DNA from: an uncultured bacterium
Lineage (GTDB): Bacteria > Verrucomicrobiota > Lentisphaeria > Victivallales > Victivallaceae
Direction: 5' to 3'
Length of the DNA: 64,000 nt
Assembly: GCA_900551245.1 (NCBI GenBank)
Contig: URVC01000003.1
Location: 62,001-126,000 of the forward strand
Part shown: positions 16,822 through 25,144 of the stretch, piece after piece
Layout of the letters: each line of letters starts with the position of its first letter
How positions within the stretch are numbered: the first letter of the stretch is position 1
Translations under genes and position numbers: made by a program
The notes under the pieces: generated by a model
Database searches by the model: none
What the model was told of the DNA's origin: nothing
What the model saw: only the letters and a program-made list of their open reading frames with translations

Positions 16822-19800
16822 TTGAAGAAGTTGTTGTTACCGCTGCTGTTTCTGACCACTCTTTCGCTGAGCGCGGAGGTGATCCACGAACAGAAATGGG
16901 ATGCCTCTTTCACGACGAAAGAGGTCATCTTCAACAACCGGCGCCTCGAAAAGGTCGCCTCGCAGGAAAAGACGCCCGACGGCGATGCGGTGCTCGCGCT
17001 CCGGGTCATCGAAAAACCGGACAACACGCCGCACGGTGCTCAGCTCAACCTCTTCTGTGACGCCAACTTAAAAAAGGGGGACAAACTACGCATCTCCTTC
17101 TGGATCAAAGGTTCGGAATATGGCACGATCCAGTTCAACTTCATCCAGCACGGCAAGCCGTGGAAAGGCATCTCCCGCCGCAGCATCGGTTCGGTCAAGG
17201 TCCGTCCCGAGTGGCAGAAGGTCACCTATGAACTCACCGTGGAACAGGACCATCAGGAACCGATCCGGTTCCCGATGTTCATGCTGGGCGCCTATCCGCT
17301 GAACGCCACCCTCCTGCTGGGGCCGGTCCGGACGGAAAAGATTCAGAACCACCTGCCGCTGGTCCTGCGGGAAAGCTGGATGCTCTACCCCGGGGTCACG
17401 CCCGAAAGCCTCGACTGGAACGCCCTCGATCCCCTCCCCGTTTCCATCGGAGGGGCAAAAGGCATCCCCGTCACCTTCCGGAACAACGCGCTGGATCTCG
17501 AATCGGTCGCCGGACGGGCGGCCGAGGGGAAACCGGCGCTGCTGCTGAATCAGTTTTCCGCCGGGTCCGACGGATTCATGCAGCTGGGGGTCGGCGCGGA
17601 CTGGTGGTTCGACTTCCTCGTCAACGGCAAGTCGATCTATGACACCCTCAAAACCGGCAACACCGTCACGCCGGCCGATGTGACGAATCATGTGTTCAAC
17701 TTCCCCGTCCGAAAGGGGAAAAACACGGTTGCGCTCTTCGTAAAAAGCGGCTCGGAGGGGTGGAAGGTATTCTGTGGAGCGGTGCCCTTCCGGGAAAAAC
17801 TGGACAACGTCACGACCATCCTCCGCTCCCCCGAATGGCGGCCGGTCAAGATGGACCCCGTCGAATGGGTCTATGTTCAGCCTCGCCGGATTCCGATGCT
17901 CGATGTGAAACCCGGAACCGCACTGGACCTCTCCGGATTTCTCGATCGGGCGCCGAAAATCGGTGAGCTGGGCCGGATCATCGTCAATCAGGAGGGTAAA
18001 CTCGCCTACGAAAAGGAGCCGTCGCGCACTGTCCGTTTCCGCAGTTTCACCATAGATCCCGGCGCCTGGCAGAACCGCCTCTACGCGATGAGCAAGCCGG
18101 AGATCGAAGAGTACGCCGAAGCGATCCGGCTCCGCGGCTTCAACATGGTCCGGATTCAGGCCCCCGACGGCGCGTTGACCGGCAAGAACGGATATCCGAA
18201 AAAACCGATCACGCTCCGGGAGGCCACCCTCCCCCGCACCATGGAGGAGCTGCCGATCGACAAAACCTTCGCGGACCGCTGGGACTATTTCGTCGCCTGT
18301 CTGCGCAAACGGAACATCTACCTTCTGCCGGACATCGCCTCCACCCGGACCAGCTGGACTGCGGCGACCGTCGAATTCGACGTCAAAACCGGACTGCTCT
18401 TCCGGGAGGACTACCGGGAGAACTGGCGCGCCGGATTCCACTACATGATGAAACACCGCAACCCCTACACCGGCACCCGCATGGTGGATGACCCGATGAT
18501 CGTCGGCATCACGCTCTTCAACGAGCAGGACAATCAGAAGAACTACTGGAACGAGTTGAATCCTTACTGGCAGAAACATTTTGCCGCCGTCCACCCCGGA
18601 GAAACCGCGCCGGTTCTGAATCTGGAACTGCTGCAGAAATCGCAGGAGGCCCGCGACTGGCTGGAGGAGACGCTGACCGGCATGTCGAAATTCTACATGG
18701 AGGAGGTGCGCAACGTCGGCTTCCGCGGAATCGTCACCAACTGGGATATGTACATGCGGCTGATGGACATCCCGCCGCGCCTGCCGCTGACCGCGGTCGC
18801 GATGCACACCTACTTCTCGCATCCGAACCGGGTGGCACTGCCGGTGCGGAACTATCAGCAGAAGCTCTACAATCTGCGCTGGTACCGCGGCACCGGATTC
18901 CTGACCGGGCAGACAAGTTCGATCACCGACCGGAACTCCTACATCGGCCGAGCGGGGGTGAACCGGTTCTTCGACCGGCCGTTTCTGATCACCGAATACT
19001 CCCACTCCCCCTACAACCGTTATGTTCACGAAGCGGGCCTGATGTGGGGAGCCTACGCCGCCCTGCAGGGGTGGGATATGTTAACACAGCACGGTACGCC
19101 CGTATCGCTGTGGCACACCCCGATGAACGGCTACGTGTTCGAGGGGTCGTTAAGTCCGATGGCGCGGGTGAATGAGATCCTCACCGCGTTCGCCTGGCAG
19201 CGCGGCGATGTGGCGGAGGCAGCGCACAAGGTGGAGATTGCGATTCCGGAGCGGGTCATGCACTCCGCCGACTTCATGAATGCGATCGGCGGCGAGTACA
19301 GCCGTCTCTTCATGGTGACCCGGCTCGGCTGTTCCTGCGAAGGGCAGGGTTCAGTGCGCGACAGCCTCAAGATCGTGCCGGAACGGTTTGCCCGCACCTT
19401 CGGCGGCGGCATGTTCGCCGAGGTCCGCGAGACGCGCGGCGGCGACGAACTGGCCCGGCAGCTGGTGCGCGAGCTGCGCGAAAAACGGGTGATCGGGCAG
19501 AACAACCTCACCGATCCCGACCGCGGAATCTACCAGAGCGAGACCGGCGAAATCACCACCGACGTGCAGAAGCAGACGCTGCGCGTCGTGACGAAGAGAC
19601 TGGAAGGAGCCGTTCTCAAGGAGAATCAGCCGGTGAAACTGGATGCGCTGACGATTTCCGAAAGTTCCGTGCCCGCCTCGTTGACGGCGGTGGCGCTCGA
19701 TGCGGCGCCCGACCTGCGGAGCAGCCGGCGGATTCTGCTGGTTGCGGCGACGATGGCGGTGAGCGAACACACGGTGTTCAACAACGAACGCTTCGATGTG

Positions 19801-20022
19801 GAAATCGACTTCGGGAAGTTCCCGGTTCTCATCCGCAGCGGGAAATTTGCGCTGACGCTGGAGAACCGTTCCGCGGGGAAGCCGGAAGTCTACGCCCTGA
19901 ATCTGGACGGCACCCGCGAGAAGAAACTTGACGCCTCGTTCCGCGACGGGAAGCTGTCGCTCCGGTTCGACACCTCAAAATTCGAGTACGGCACGCCGTT
20001 CTTCGAAATCCTCTTCCCGTAA
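16822..20022 (+). CDS. Large secreted GH5-like (clan A) glycosidase, TTG start
   Basis: The 1066-residue product has a signal peptide (about residues 1-18). An N-terminal beta-sandwich spans about 20-175. A GH2-like sugar-binding domain spans about 235-320. A TIM barrel has probable acid/base Glu568 in FNEQD and nucleophile Glu725 in ITEYSH. A beta-rich C-terminus ends with FFEILF, matching the FFEILY end of 8469. It is a full-length paralogue of that protein. The open frame begins at 16786 inside the pseudopilin gene, but TTG 16822 has GGGAGG six bases upstream and starts a clean signal peptide (KKLLLPLLFL), so it was chosen. Substrate unknown. Confidence 0.72.
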   Translation: MKKLLLPLLFLTTLSLSAEVIHEQKWDASFTTKEVIFNNRRLEKVASQEKTPDGDAVLALRVIEKPDNTPHGAQLNLFCDANLKKGDKLRISFWIKGSEYGTIQFNFIQHGKPWKGISRRSIGSVKVRPEWQKVTYELTVEQDHQEPIRFPMFMLGAYPLNATLLLGPVRTEKIQNHLPLVLRESWMLYPGVTPESLDWNALDPLPVSIGGAKGIPVTFRNNALDLESVAGRAAEGKPALLLNQFSAGSDGFMQLGVGADWWFDFLVNGKSIYDTLKTGNTVTPADVTNHVFNFPVRKGKNTVALFVKSGSEGWKVFCGAVPFREKLDNVTTILRSPEWRPVKMDPVEWVYVQPRRIPMLDVKPGTALDLSGFLDRAPKIGELGRIIVNQEGKLAYEKEPSRTVRFRSFTIDPGAWQNRLYAMSKPEIEEYAEAIRLRGFNMVRIQAPDGALTGKNGYPKKPITLREATLPRTMEELPIDKTFADRWDYFVACLRKRNIYLLPDIASTRTSWTAATVEFDVKTGLLFREDYRENWRAGFHYMMKHRNPYTGTRMVDDPMIVGITLFNEQDNQKNYWNELNPYWQKHFAAVHPGETAPVLNLELLQKSQEARDWLEETLTGMSKFYMEEVRNVGFRGIVTNWDMYMRLMDIPPRLPLTAVAMHTYFSHPNRVALPVRNYQQKLYNLRWYRGTGFLTGQTSSITDRNSYIGRAGVNRFFDRPFLITEYSHSPYNRYVHEAGLMWGAYAALQGWDMLTQHGTPVSLWHTPMNGYVFEGSLSPMARVNEILTAFAWQRGDVAEAAHKVEIAIPERVMHSADFMNAIGGEYSRLFMVTRLGCSCEGQGSVRDSLKIVPERFARTFGGGMFAEVRETRGGDELARQLVRELREKRVIGQNNLTDPDRGIYQSETGEITTDVQKQTLRVVTKRLEGAVLKENQPVKLDALTISESSVPASLTAVALDAAPDLRSSRRILLVAATMAVSEHTVFNNERFDVEIDFGKFPVLIRSGKFALTLENRSAGKPEVYALNLDGTREKKLDASFRDGKLSLRFDTSKFEYGTPFFEILFP

Positions 20023-20066
20023 CCCATCAGAGAAAATTGCGGGGCCGGGAAGTCCGGTGCAATCGT

Positions 20067-20110
20067 TGTTTTCCGGATGCCGCCCCGTGAGGAGCAGCAT
20101 CCGGAAAACA
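20067..20110. terminator. Bidirectional terminator between convergent glycosidase genes
   Basis: A perfect 14-bp inverted repeat, TGTTTTCCGGATGC / GCATCCGGAAAACA, with a 16-base loop fills most of the 90-base gap between two convergent glycosidase genes. The A/T-rich stem ends can act as T-runs for both directions. Confidence 0.75.
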
Positions 20111-20112
20111 CG

Positions 20113-23100
20113 CTAAAACCTCACAACCGGATACTGGCTGGAATCCTTGTTGTCGCCAAGTCCGGGTGCAATCGCAATGAAACTTTCCCGCTTCGCCCCA
20201 TCGTTGTCGTTGACCAGCAGATTGAATTGGAATCCCCGGCGCATTACCGCGTCGGTCAACCCGATGGCGGAGAATGGGATGCGCGCTTCGTAACGGGTGA
20301 GTCCCGTCTTCTCCTCCCGCGAGGTATTCAGCACGATCTGCGATGCCGTTTTCGCCGGGTGAAACCGTCCAGGAGCCAGCCAGACATGAACCTCCGGCCG
20401 TTTCGCGTCGGTCCGGGTAAGCCCGATCTCCCAGTTGCCCTTCTGGCCGGGCAGAACCATGGCAAACTGGATGTTGTCTCCCTGCCAGACCCTTTCCCCG
20501 CTATAAGGCTGCGTATGTCTGTCGTCGACGACTTCCGCCCTCAGCAGAAGATTGTTTCCATCACGGCCAAGCCATATTTTTGCAGAGAGATCTCGCGGTC
20601 CTTTCCAGAACAGGTGGGCGGTTTCCGGTGAGTTGGGCACCAGTGAATACACCTGTTCGGCGGAATTGAGTTCAAAATCCGGCTCAGAATGATATCCACG
20701 CGCCGGCATCAGCGTAACAGTCTCAATCCGATAGCGGAAACTTCTGTCACCGAGAGAAAGCGCCAACTCCTTTGTCTTGCCCGGTAAAGAGCGGAAGCTC
20801 TCTTCTGCGCGAACCGGGAACCCGACCTTCCGATTTTCTCCGGGAGCAAGCCGCAACGGCGTTACGGCTGCGGTCTGCGAAAGCCCGGGCGGCAGAGAGA
20901 GTTGAGCATGATACTCTCGAGACTGACGTTCCGGATTGTAGATTTCAAACGAGAATACGGTGTGACCACCCGGCACAATCTCCAGCTTTCCCGCAGGACG
21001 CACCAGCGCACCGGCAACTTGAATCTCCTCCGTCTGTCCGGAGACACGCAATGTCGCCGGTTCCTGCCCGATCTCGAAAATTGCAACACCGTTTTTCACC
21101 GGGAGCTTCCTGACGTTTCCATAGAGATCCACCGTTTCGGCGCTTCCGGTCACGCCGGAAACAGCAAGCGGCAAAATCCGATCATCTCCCGTATCGCTCC
21201 ATGCCGCCAGAAGCATGCCGCCGTCCTGTCCCCGAAAGAGGTAGCCATGGATCTCGCTGCCCAGAGACAGCGGTTTCAGAAATGTTCCTCCCCGGTACAA
21301 ATTTGCCAGCGAGTTGTAGGCGACATAGACCGGCTTCGGATAAAAATCGGCAGTGATCATCCCGAAATTGTGCTCATTGTTGGCGGGATCGAAGCCATCG
21401 TTGCGCAAATCGTACCAGTTGTAGCCGATCGATCCCTTCGCCCATGAGTATATCAACTTGCGAAACAGCGTCTGCGCCTGAACCTCTTCCCCGTAGACCA
21501 TGGAAGAAAGCGCCGTCTCATTCGCAAACCATGGTTTCCGGTTTCCATAAGCAGAGCAGATCCGGGTAATCTGATAGAGATAGCCCCCGAACAGGCCGTG
21601 TCCGTGAAACGCGAGAACATCATATTTCCCAGACCGGATCACCGCCGGCATCAACTGCGGACTGCTCCGTTCCGGCAGATTGGAAAATCCACCGGTCAGC
21701 ACCTGGATTTCAGGGACGGTATTTTTGATCTCCGCATAGGCGGTTTCCAGCATTTTGACATATTCTTCCGCGGAGAAATTAGCGAAAATCGCCAGATCCG
21801 GTTCATTCCACACCTCCATGAAACGAACGGCATTCCGATATCGTTCCGCCACCTTGCGCAGAAACTGCCGCCAGTATTCATAATCCGGACGACGGTTCAT
21901 CGTAGCGTTCGCGCGACTGAGACTTTTCGGTTTCCAGTCGGCAGCGGCAGCCCAGGCGGGGCAATACGAAAGAATTGGCATTACTTCGATTCCAACTTTA
22001 CCGAAACGCCTGACGACGCCGTCGAACGATTGAAATTCCCAACGGTTCCGCGCCGGCTGTATCCTGGCCCAGTCAATGTCCTCACGCAACGCCTTGACGC
22101 CGCACCAGGCGGCCGCCATCGCTTCCAGATCCTGGTCTGCGGAAACGTGACGCTGCGGATGCGAGCAGACACCGAACAGGAATCCATCGTTTTTTTCCAG
22201 CGGAGTCGGTCCGGCAGGCTTCATATAGGCAAAGCGCAACTCCTTTTTCACTGGTTTCACAGCAGGGTCGGAATCCTTCACTTCAGTCAGAATCCGATAG
22301 ACACCAAACTGTTTTGGCACAGGGAGTTTCCTCAATTCCACCTCCCCCGGAGACAATCTCAGCGTCTGCTGTCCCTTTTCAAGCGTCTCGCCCCGCACTC
22401 CGATCAACTGCCACTCGGCAACCGCGGAAGCCATCCGGGGCCGGGGATTGCGGAATTCGAGCGCAAGTTTTTCTTCTTCGCCCGGTTTCAGAACATGGAT
22501 CGGCGTTCCGGAACCTGTCACCACCTCCGGAAGTACCGGGGCGTTGCTGTTGATAACATTCAGAACAACCTCGCCAATTCCGATTTCGCCGGCCGTACGC
22601 TTGAGATCCCCCGTGATCCCGACCAGCCGTAACGGCGCATCCAACTTCTTATTCGCCTTTTTGCCGCCGCCCCAGCTTTCCGCCTTCGGAGCATTCGTCT
22701 CCACATGGTAGGAGATCTCAGTCCAGCGGTTCTTTCCCGCAGGCAGCTTTCGCCGAAACTGAAACACCTCTCCATCGACATCCTGCAGGCGCAGATTCAA
22801 ATCGTCAACGGAGTGGTTCACCGGAAGAAAAACCTGAATCCGGACCTCTGCAACCGTGAAATCGGACAGTTTTTTCCCTCCCGGGAAACAGAATTCAAAA
22901 TATGTACTTTCCGGTTCCGCGGCGCAATTGACACGCCATCCGGCCCGTTTTCCAGCAACCCGGCCGAACTCTCCTTGTGATGTCTGACGGATACTTGTAT
23001 GATTTCGACGAAAAAATACAATCTCCGCTTCATCCTGCTCGGGGCGATACAAAAATTCCTGCAGGACTTCTGCTGCAGAGGCAGGGAATATTATCCCGAT

Positions 23101-23139
23101 CAATAAGAAAAAAGCGAAAAAACGCACCATTGCTCCCAT
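20113..23139 (-). CDS. Secreted GH39-like glycoside hydrolase with CBM9-like C-terminus
   Basis: The 1008-residue protein has a signal peptide (about 1-23, ending ASAA). A beta-sandwich domain spans about 30-195. A linker beta domain spans about 210-305. A TIM barrel runs from about 318 to 620, with acid/base Glu446 in WNEPD and probable nucleophile Glu541 in FANET. A C-terminal CBM9-like module carries WQGDNIQFAM. The plan matches 2502-5264 apart from the extra N-terminal domain. A GGAG lies close before ATG 23139; ATG 23130 is an alternative. It is the last gene of the leftward unit GntR regulator - pseudopilin - glycosidase. GH39 membership is a judgement from barrel motifs only. Confidence 0.75.
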   Translation of the reverse strand: MGAMVRFFAFFLLIGIIFPASAAEVLQEFLYRPEQDEAEIVFFRRNHTSIRQTSQGEFGRVAGKRAGWRVNCAAEPESTYFEFCFPGGKKLSDFTVAEVRIQVFLPVNHSVDDLNLRLQDVDGEVFQFRRKLPAGKNRWTEISYHVETNAPKAESWGGGKKANKKLDAPLRLVGITGDLKRTAGEIGIGEVVLNVINSNAPVLPEVVTGSGTPIHVLKPGEEEKLALEFRNPRPRMASAVAEWQLIGVRGETLEKGQQTLRLSPGEVELRKLPVPKQFGVYRILTEVKDSDPAVKPVKKELRFAYMKPAGPTPLEKNDGFLFGVCSHPQRHVSADQDLEAMAAAWCGVKALREDIDWARIQPARNRWEFQSFDGVVRRFGKVGIEVMPILSYCPAWAAAADWKPKSLSRANATMNRRPDYEYWRQFLRKVAERYRNAVRFMEVWNEPDLAIFANFSAEEYVKMLETAYAEIKNTVPEIQVLTGGFSNLPERSSPQLMPAVIRSGKYDVLAFHGHGLFGGYLYQITRICSAYGNRKPWFANETALSSMVYGEEVQAQTLFRKLIYSWAKGSIGYNWYDLRNDGFDPANNEHNFGMITADFYPKPVYVAYNSLANLYRGGTFLKPLSLGSEIHGYLFRGQDGGMLLAAWSDTGDDRILPLAVSGVTGSAETVDLYGNVRKLPVKNGVAIFEIGQEPATLRVSGQTEEIQVAGALVRPAGKLEIVPGGHTVFSFEIYNPERQSREYHAQLSLPPGLSQTAAVTPLRLAPGENRKVGFPVRAEESFRSLPGKTKELALSLGDRSFRYRIETVTLMPARGYHSEPDFELNSAEQVYSLVPNSPETAHLFWKGPRDLSAKIWLGRDGNNLLLRAEVVDDRHTQPYSGERVWQGDNIQFAMVLPGQKGNWEIGLTRTDAKRPEVHVWLAPGRFHPAKTASQIVLNTSREEKTGLTRYEARIPFSAIGLTDAVMRRGFQFNLLVNDNDGAKRESFIAIAPGLGDNKDSSQYPVVRF

Positions 23140-23172
23140 GTTCTCCGGAAAATCTGCTGGATCTATATCAAA

Positions 23173-23886
23173 TTACATGTTGGAAAGAAAATATGTTACA
23201 TTCATAGGGGAAGCCTCCGCCTCTGCACGATTGTAGCTGCCGACATGGCCGTCTGCATGGCCGACATTGGCACGCCCGAGATGCTGGGCATACATGCCTC
23301 CTCCATCCTGGGCTTCACGAGGCCGCCAGACATGATCGGTATATCCGGTCAGCCAGCCGCTGACTCTCAGCGAATCGACAAAGACAAAAAAACTGCTCGG
23401 CTTCTTCATCCGCTGGGGCAGCAGATAGGCTCCGTTGCGAAGATCATCGTAAAACGACATTCCAAACTCTTCTGCCAGCTCTTTTGTCTGCGGCCAGGTA
23501 CAGTTGTCATAAAACATCGCATACGGCTCCGCCCACGCTTCTCCGGTTTTCTTTTGTGCGGCAGGGCACATCAGCGTATTGTAGGACAGATATCTGCCTC
23601 CTCCGGTTCGGATGGAGTTGAACCCCTGTTCATCCACTCCCCACGACAACCGCGCCCAGAAGTACCAGTTGCGGCTGTCAGAGGAATCCGGACTGCGGAA
23701 CACCATGATCCCCTTGTTGTCCGTTGCATACATCTGCTGCCCGAGAACTCCCTGTTTCATATTGCTCGCACACTGACTGGCCTTCGCGCGCTCCCGCGCC
23801 TGATTCAGGGCGGGAAGCAATATTCCAACGAGAATCGCAATGATTGCAATTACAACCAGCAATTCAATTAAGGTAAATTTCTTCAT
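23173..23886 (-). CDS. Pseudopilin-like protein
   Basis: The 237-residue protein starts directly with MKKFTLIELLVVIAIIAI, so the leader is only three residues with Lys at -1. It ends with the H-X9-DG pattern (HLGRANVGHADGH). AAGGAG lies 6 bases before ATG 23886. It sits 31 bases after the GntR/LacI-type regulator and 33 bases before the secreted GH39-like gene on the same strand, so all three probably share the promoter at 24999-25027. Confidence 0.87.
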   Translation of the reverse strand: MKKFTLIELLVVIAIIAILVGILLPALNQARERAKASQCASNMKQGVLGQQMYATDNKGIMVFRSPDSSDSRNWYFWARLSWGVDEQGFNSIRTGGGRYLSYNTLMCPAAQKKTGEAWAEPYAMFYDNCTWPQTKELAEEFGMSFYDDLRNGAYLLPQRMKKPSSFFVFVDSLRVSGWLTGYTDHVWRPREAQDGGGMYAQHLGRANVGHADGHVGSYNRAEAEASPMNVTYFLSNM

Positions 23887-23917
23887 TTGTTTCTCCTTTC
23901 CGTTTAACTACGATCTA

Positions 23918-24964
23918 TCAGAGACACCACCGTGTGGTTGATGCGCGCACCGTGAGCTCCGCTTTCAGCTGTACATGCTCAAACTGGCCGGAATTTCTTT
24001 GTTTCAACAGGCGGATCGACTCCTTCACCAGACGGGAATGATCGATCCCGATGGAAGTCAGAGCGGGGGCCCGGTAAGCAAGGTTCCATGCTTCACCGCA
24101 ACTTACTACACTCAGCCGGTCCGGAATTGAAATTCCACACTCATAACAAGCTTGATAAACACTAAACGCCGTTGAATCGCTCAGAACAAACATGGCCGTA
24201 AATTGCCACTCACTTTTCTGAAAAAAATTCTTCAAAAAAAGATAACTCTTTTTTACCGCATCCTCGCCGTTTTGCACGCCACATTCAATCACCTCGACAG
24301 AACAGCTGTGCAGTTCTGCAAACTGCCGGAAGCCTTTCGTACGTGCAATCATCCCCTCATCTTCCGGCTCGGAATGCAGCACCGACAGCTTTCGGTGACC
24401 AAGCTCGAAGAGATGGTGCGCCGCAAGAGCTCCGGTGTATTCCTCATCGTTACTGACCGAATGGAGCGCCAGGCCGGGCAGGAAACGCCCGAAAATTACA
24501 TAGGGGATGCCCAGTGCATCCATGTCGCTGACATCTTTTCCGGTAATCGTGGCAGAACTGACTATCACAAGCCCATCCACCTTGGCCAGCTTCAGCTCGT
24601 GCGGCACGCGTTCCCGCCAGTCGTAACGGACGACTTCAAGTTCATAGCCAAGTTGTTCCGTCTGTGCCATGAAACACTGTTCAATCATGTTGTAATACTC
24701 GGACGGCCAACGCGGCACCGCCAGACAATAGACCGGTTTCGCCCCCTGCCGGTAACGCAGCACCGCTTCGGTCACCTCCATGCAACGCCGCCCATTCCGA
24801 CGGAGAAGCCCCTCTTCCGTCAACCGCTGAATCGCACTGCTGACCGTTGCCTGACTGACCGCAAAGTCATCCATGATTGAACGTACCGTCAGAAAAGAGC
24901 TGCCCGGCTCACAGGATACCAGCTGCTCCTTCAAATCACAGTAAAGCTGTTCCGATTTATTCAT
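23918..24964 (-). CDS. GntR-type HTH / LacI-type sensor transcriptional regulator
   Basis: The 348-residue protein has an N-terminal winged helix of the GntR kind (about 5-70: LTVRSIMDDFAVSQATVSSAIQRLTEEGLL) and a C-terminal periplasmic-binding-protein-like sensor of the LacI/GalR kind (about 80-345: DGLVIVSSATI, PYVIFGR, HHLFELGHRKLSVLH). This is the AraR-type hybrid layout, typical of sugar-responsive repressors. It is the first gene of the unit with the pseudopilin and GH39-like enzyme and is preceded by a strong promoter flanked by inverted half-sites, so it probably represses its own operon until a sugar binds. Confidence 0.88.
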   Translation of the reverse strand: MNKSEQLYCDLKEQLVSCEPGSSFLTVRSIMDDFAVSQATVSSAIQRLTEEGLLRRNGRRCMEVTEAVLRYRQGAKPVYCLAVPRWPSEYYNMIEQCFMAQTEQLGYELEVVRYDWRERVPHELKLAKVDGLVIVSSATITGKDVSDMDALGIPYVIFGRFLPGLALHSVSNDEEYTGALAAHHLFELGHRKLSVLHSEPEDEGMIARTKGFRQFAELHSCSVEVIECGVQNGEDAVKKSYLFLKNFFQKSEWQFTAMFVLSDSTAFSVYQACYECGISIPDRLSVVSCGEAWNLAYRAPALTSIGIDHSRLVKESIRLLKQRNSGQFEHVQLKAELTVRASTTRWCL

Positions 24965-24990
24965 TGTGATCCATATCTGTAGTTTTGTCG

Positions 24991-25032
24991 CGCTATTAAT
25001 TATGACACATCGATATTAAAAAGTCAATAGCG
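24991..25032. promoter_or_regulatory. Inverted operator half-sites flanking the promoter
   Basis: CGCTATT (24991-24997) and AATAGCG (25026-25032) form an inverted repeat. One arm lies near the transcription start and the other overlaps the -35 box. This geometry suits autorepression by the GntR/LacI-type protein. Confidence 0.5.
24999..25027 (-). promoter_or_regulatory. Sigma-70 promoter of regulator-pseudopilin-glycosidase operon
   Basis: The minus strand has TTGACT and CATAAT separated by 17 bases with an extended TGT before the -10. This is one of the best promoter matches in the window, about 28 bases before the start codon at 24964. Confidence 0.7.
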
Positions 25033-25144
25033 ATACAAGAAAAAAGATGAATTTTCCCCGCTTTCCCTTCCGCCGGTCGTCATGAGGCAACCTTGAAAAA
25101 GAGAGATTCCACTTTTCGTCAGGGAATCCGGATGCAGGCGACGT

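Noticed and set aside
17122..17140. TGGCACG match to the sigma-54 -24 box inside the GH5-like gene
   Set aside because: No GC element follows at the required ten-base spacing and it is within a coding region.
23265..23286. TTGGCACG word in the pseudopilin gene resembling a sigma-54 promoter
   Set aside because: The next GC is at N12, not N10, and the site is inside a gene on the opposite strand.
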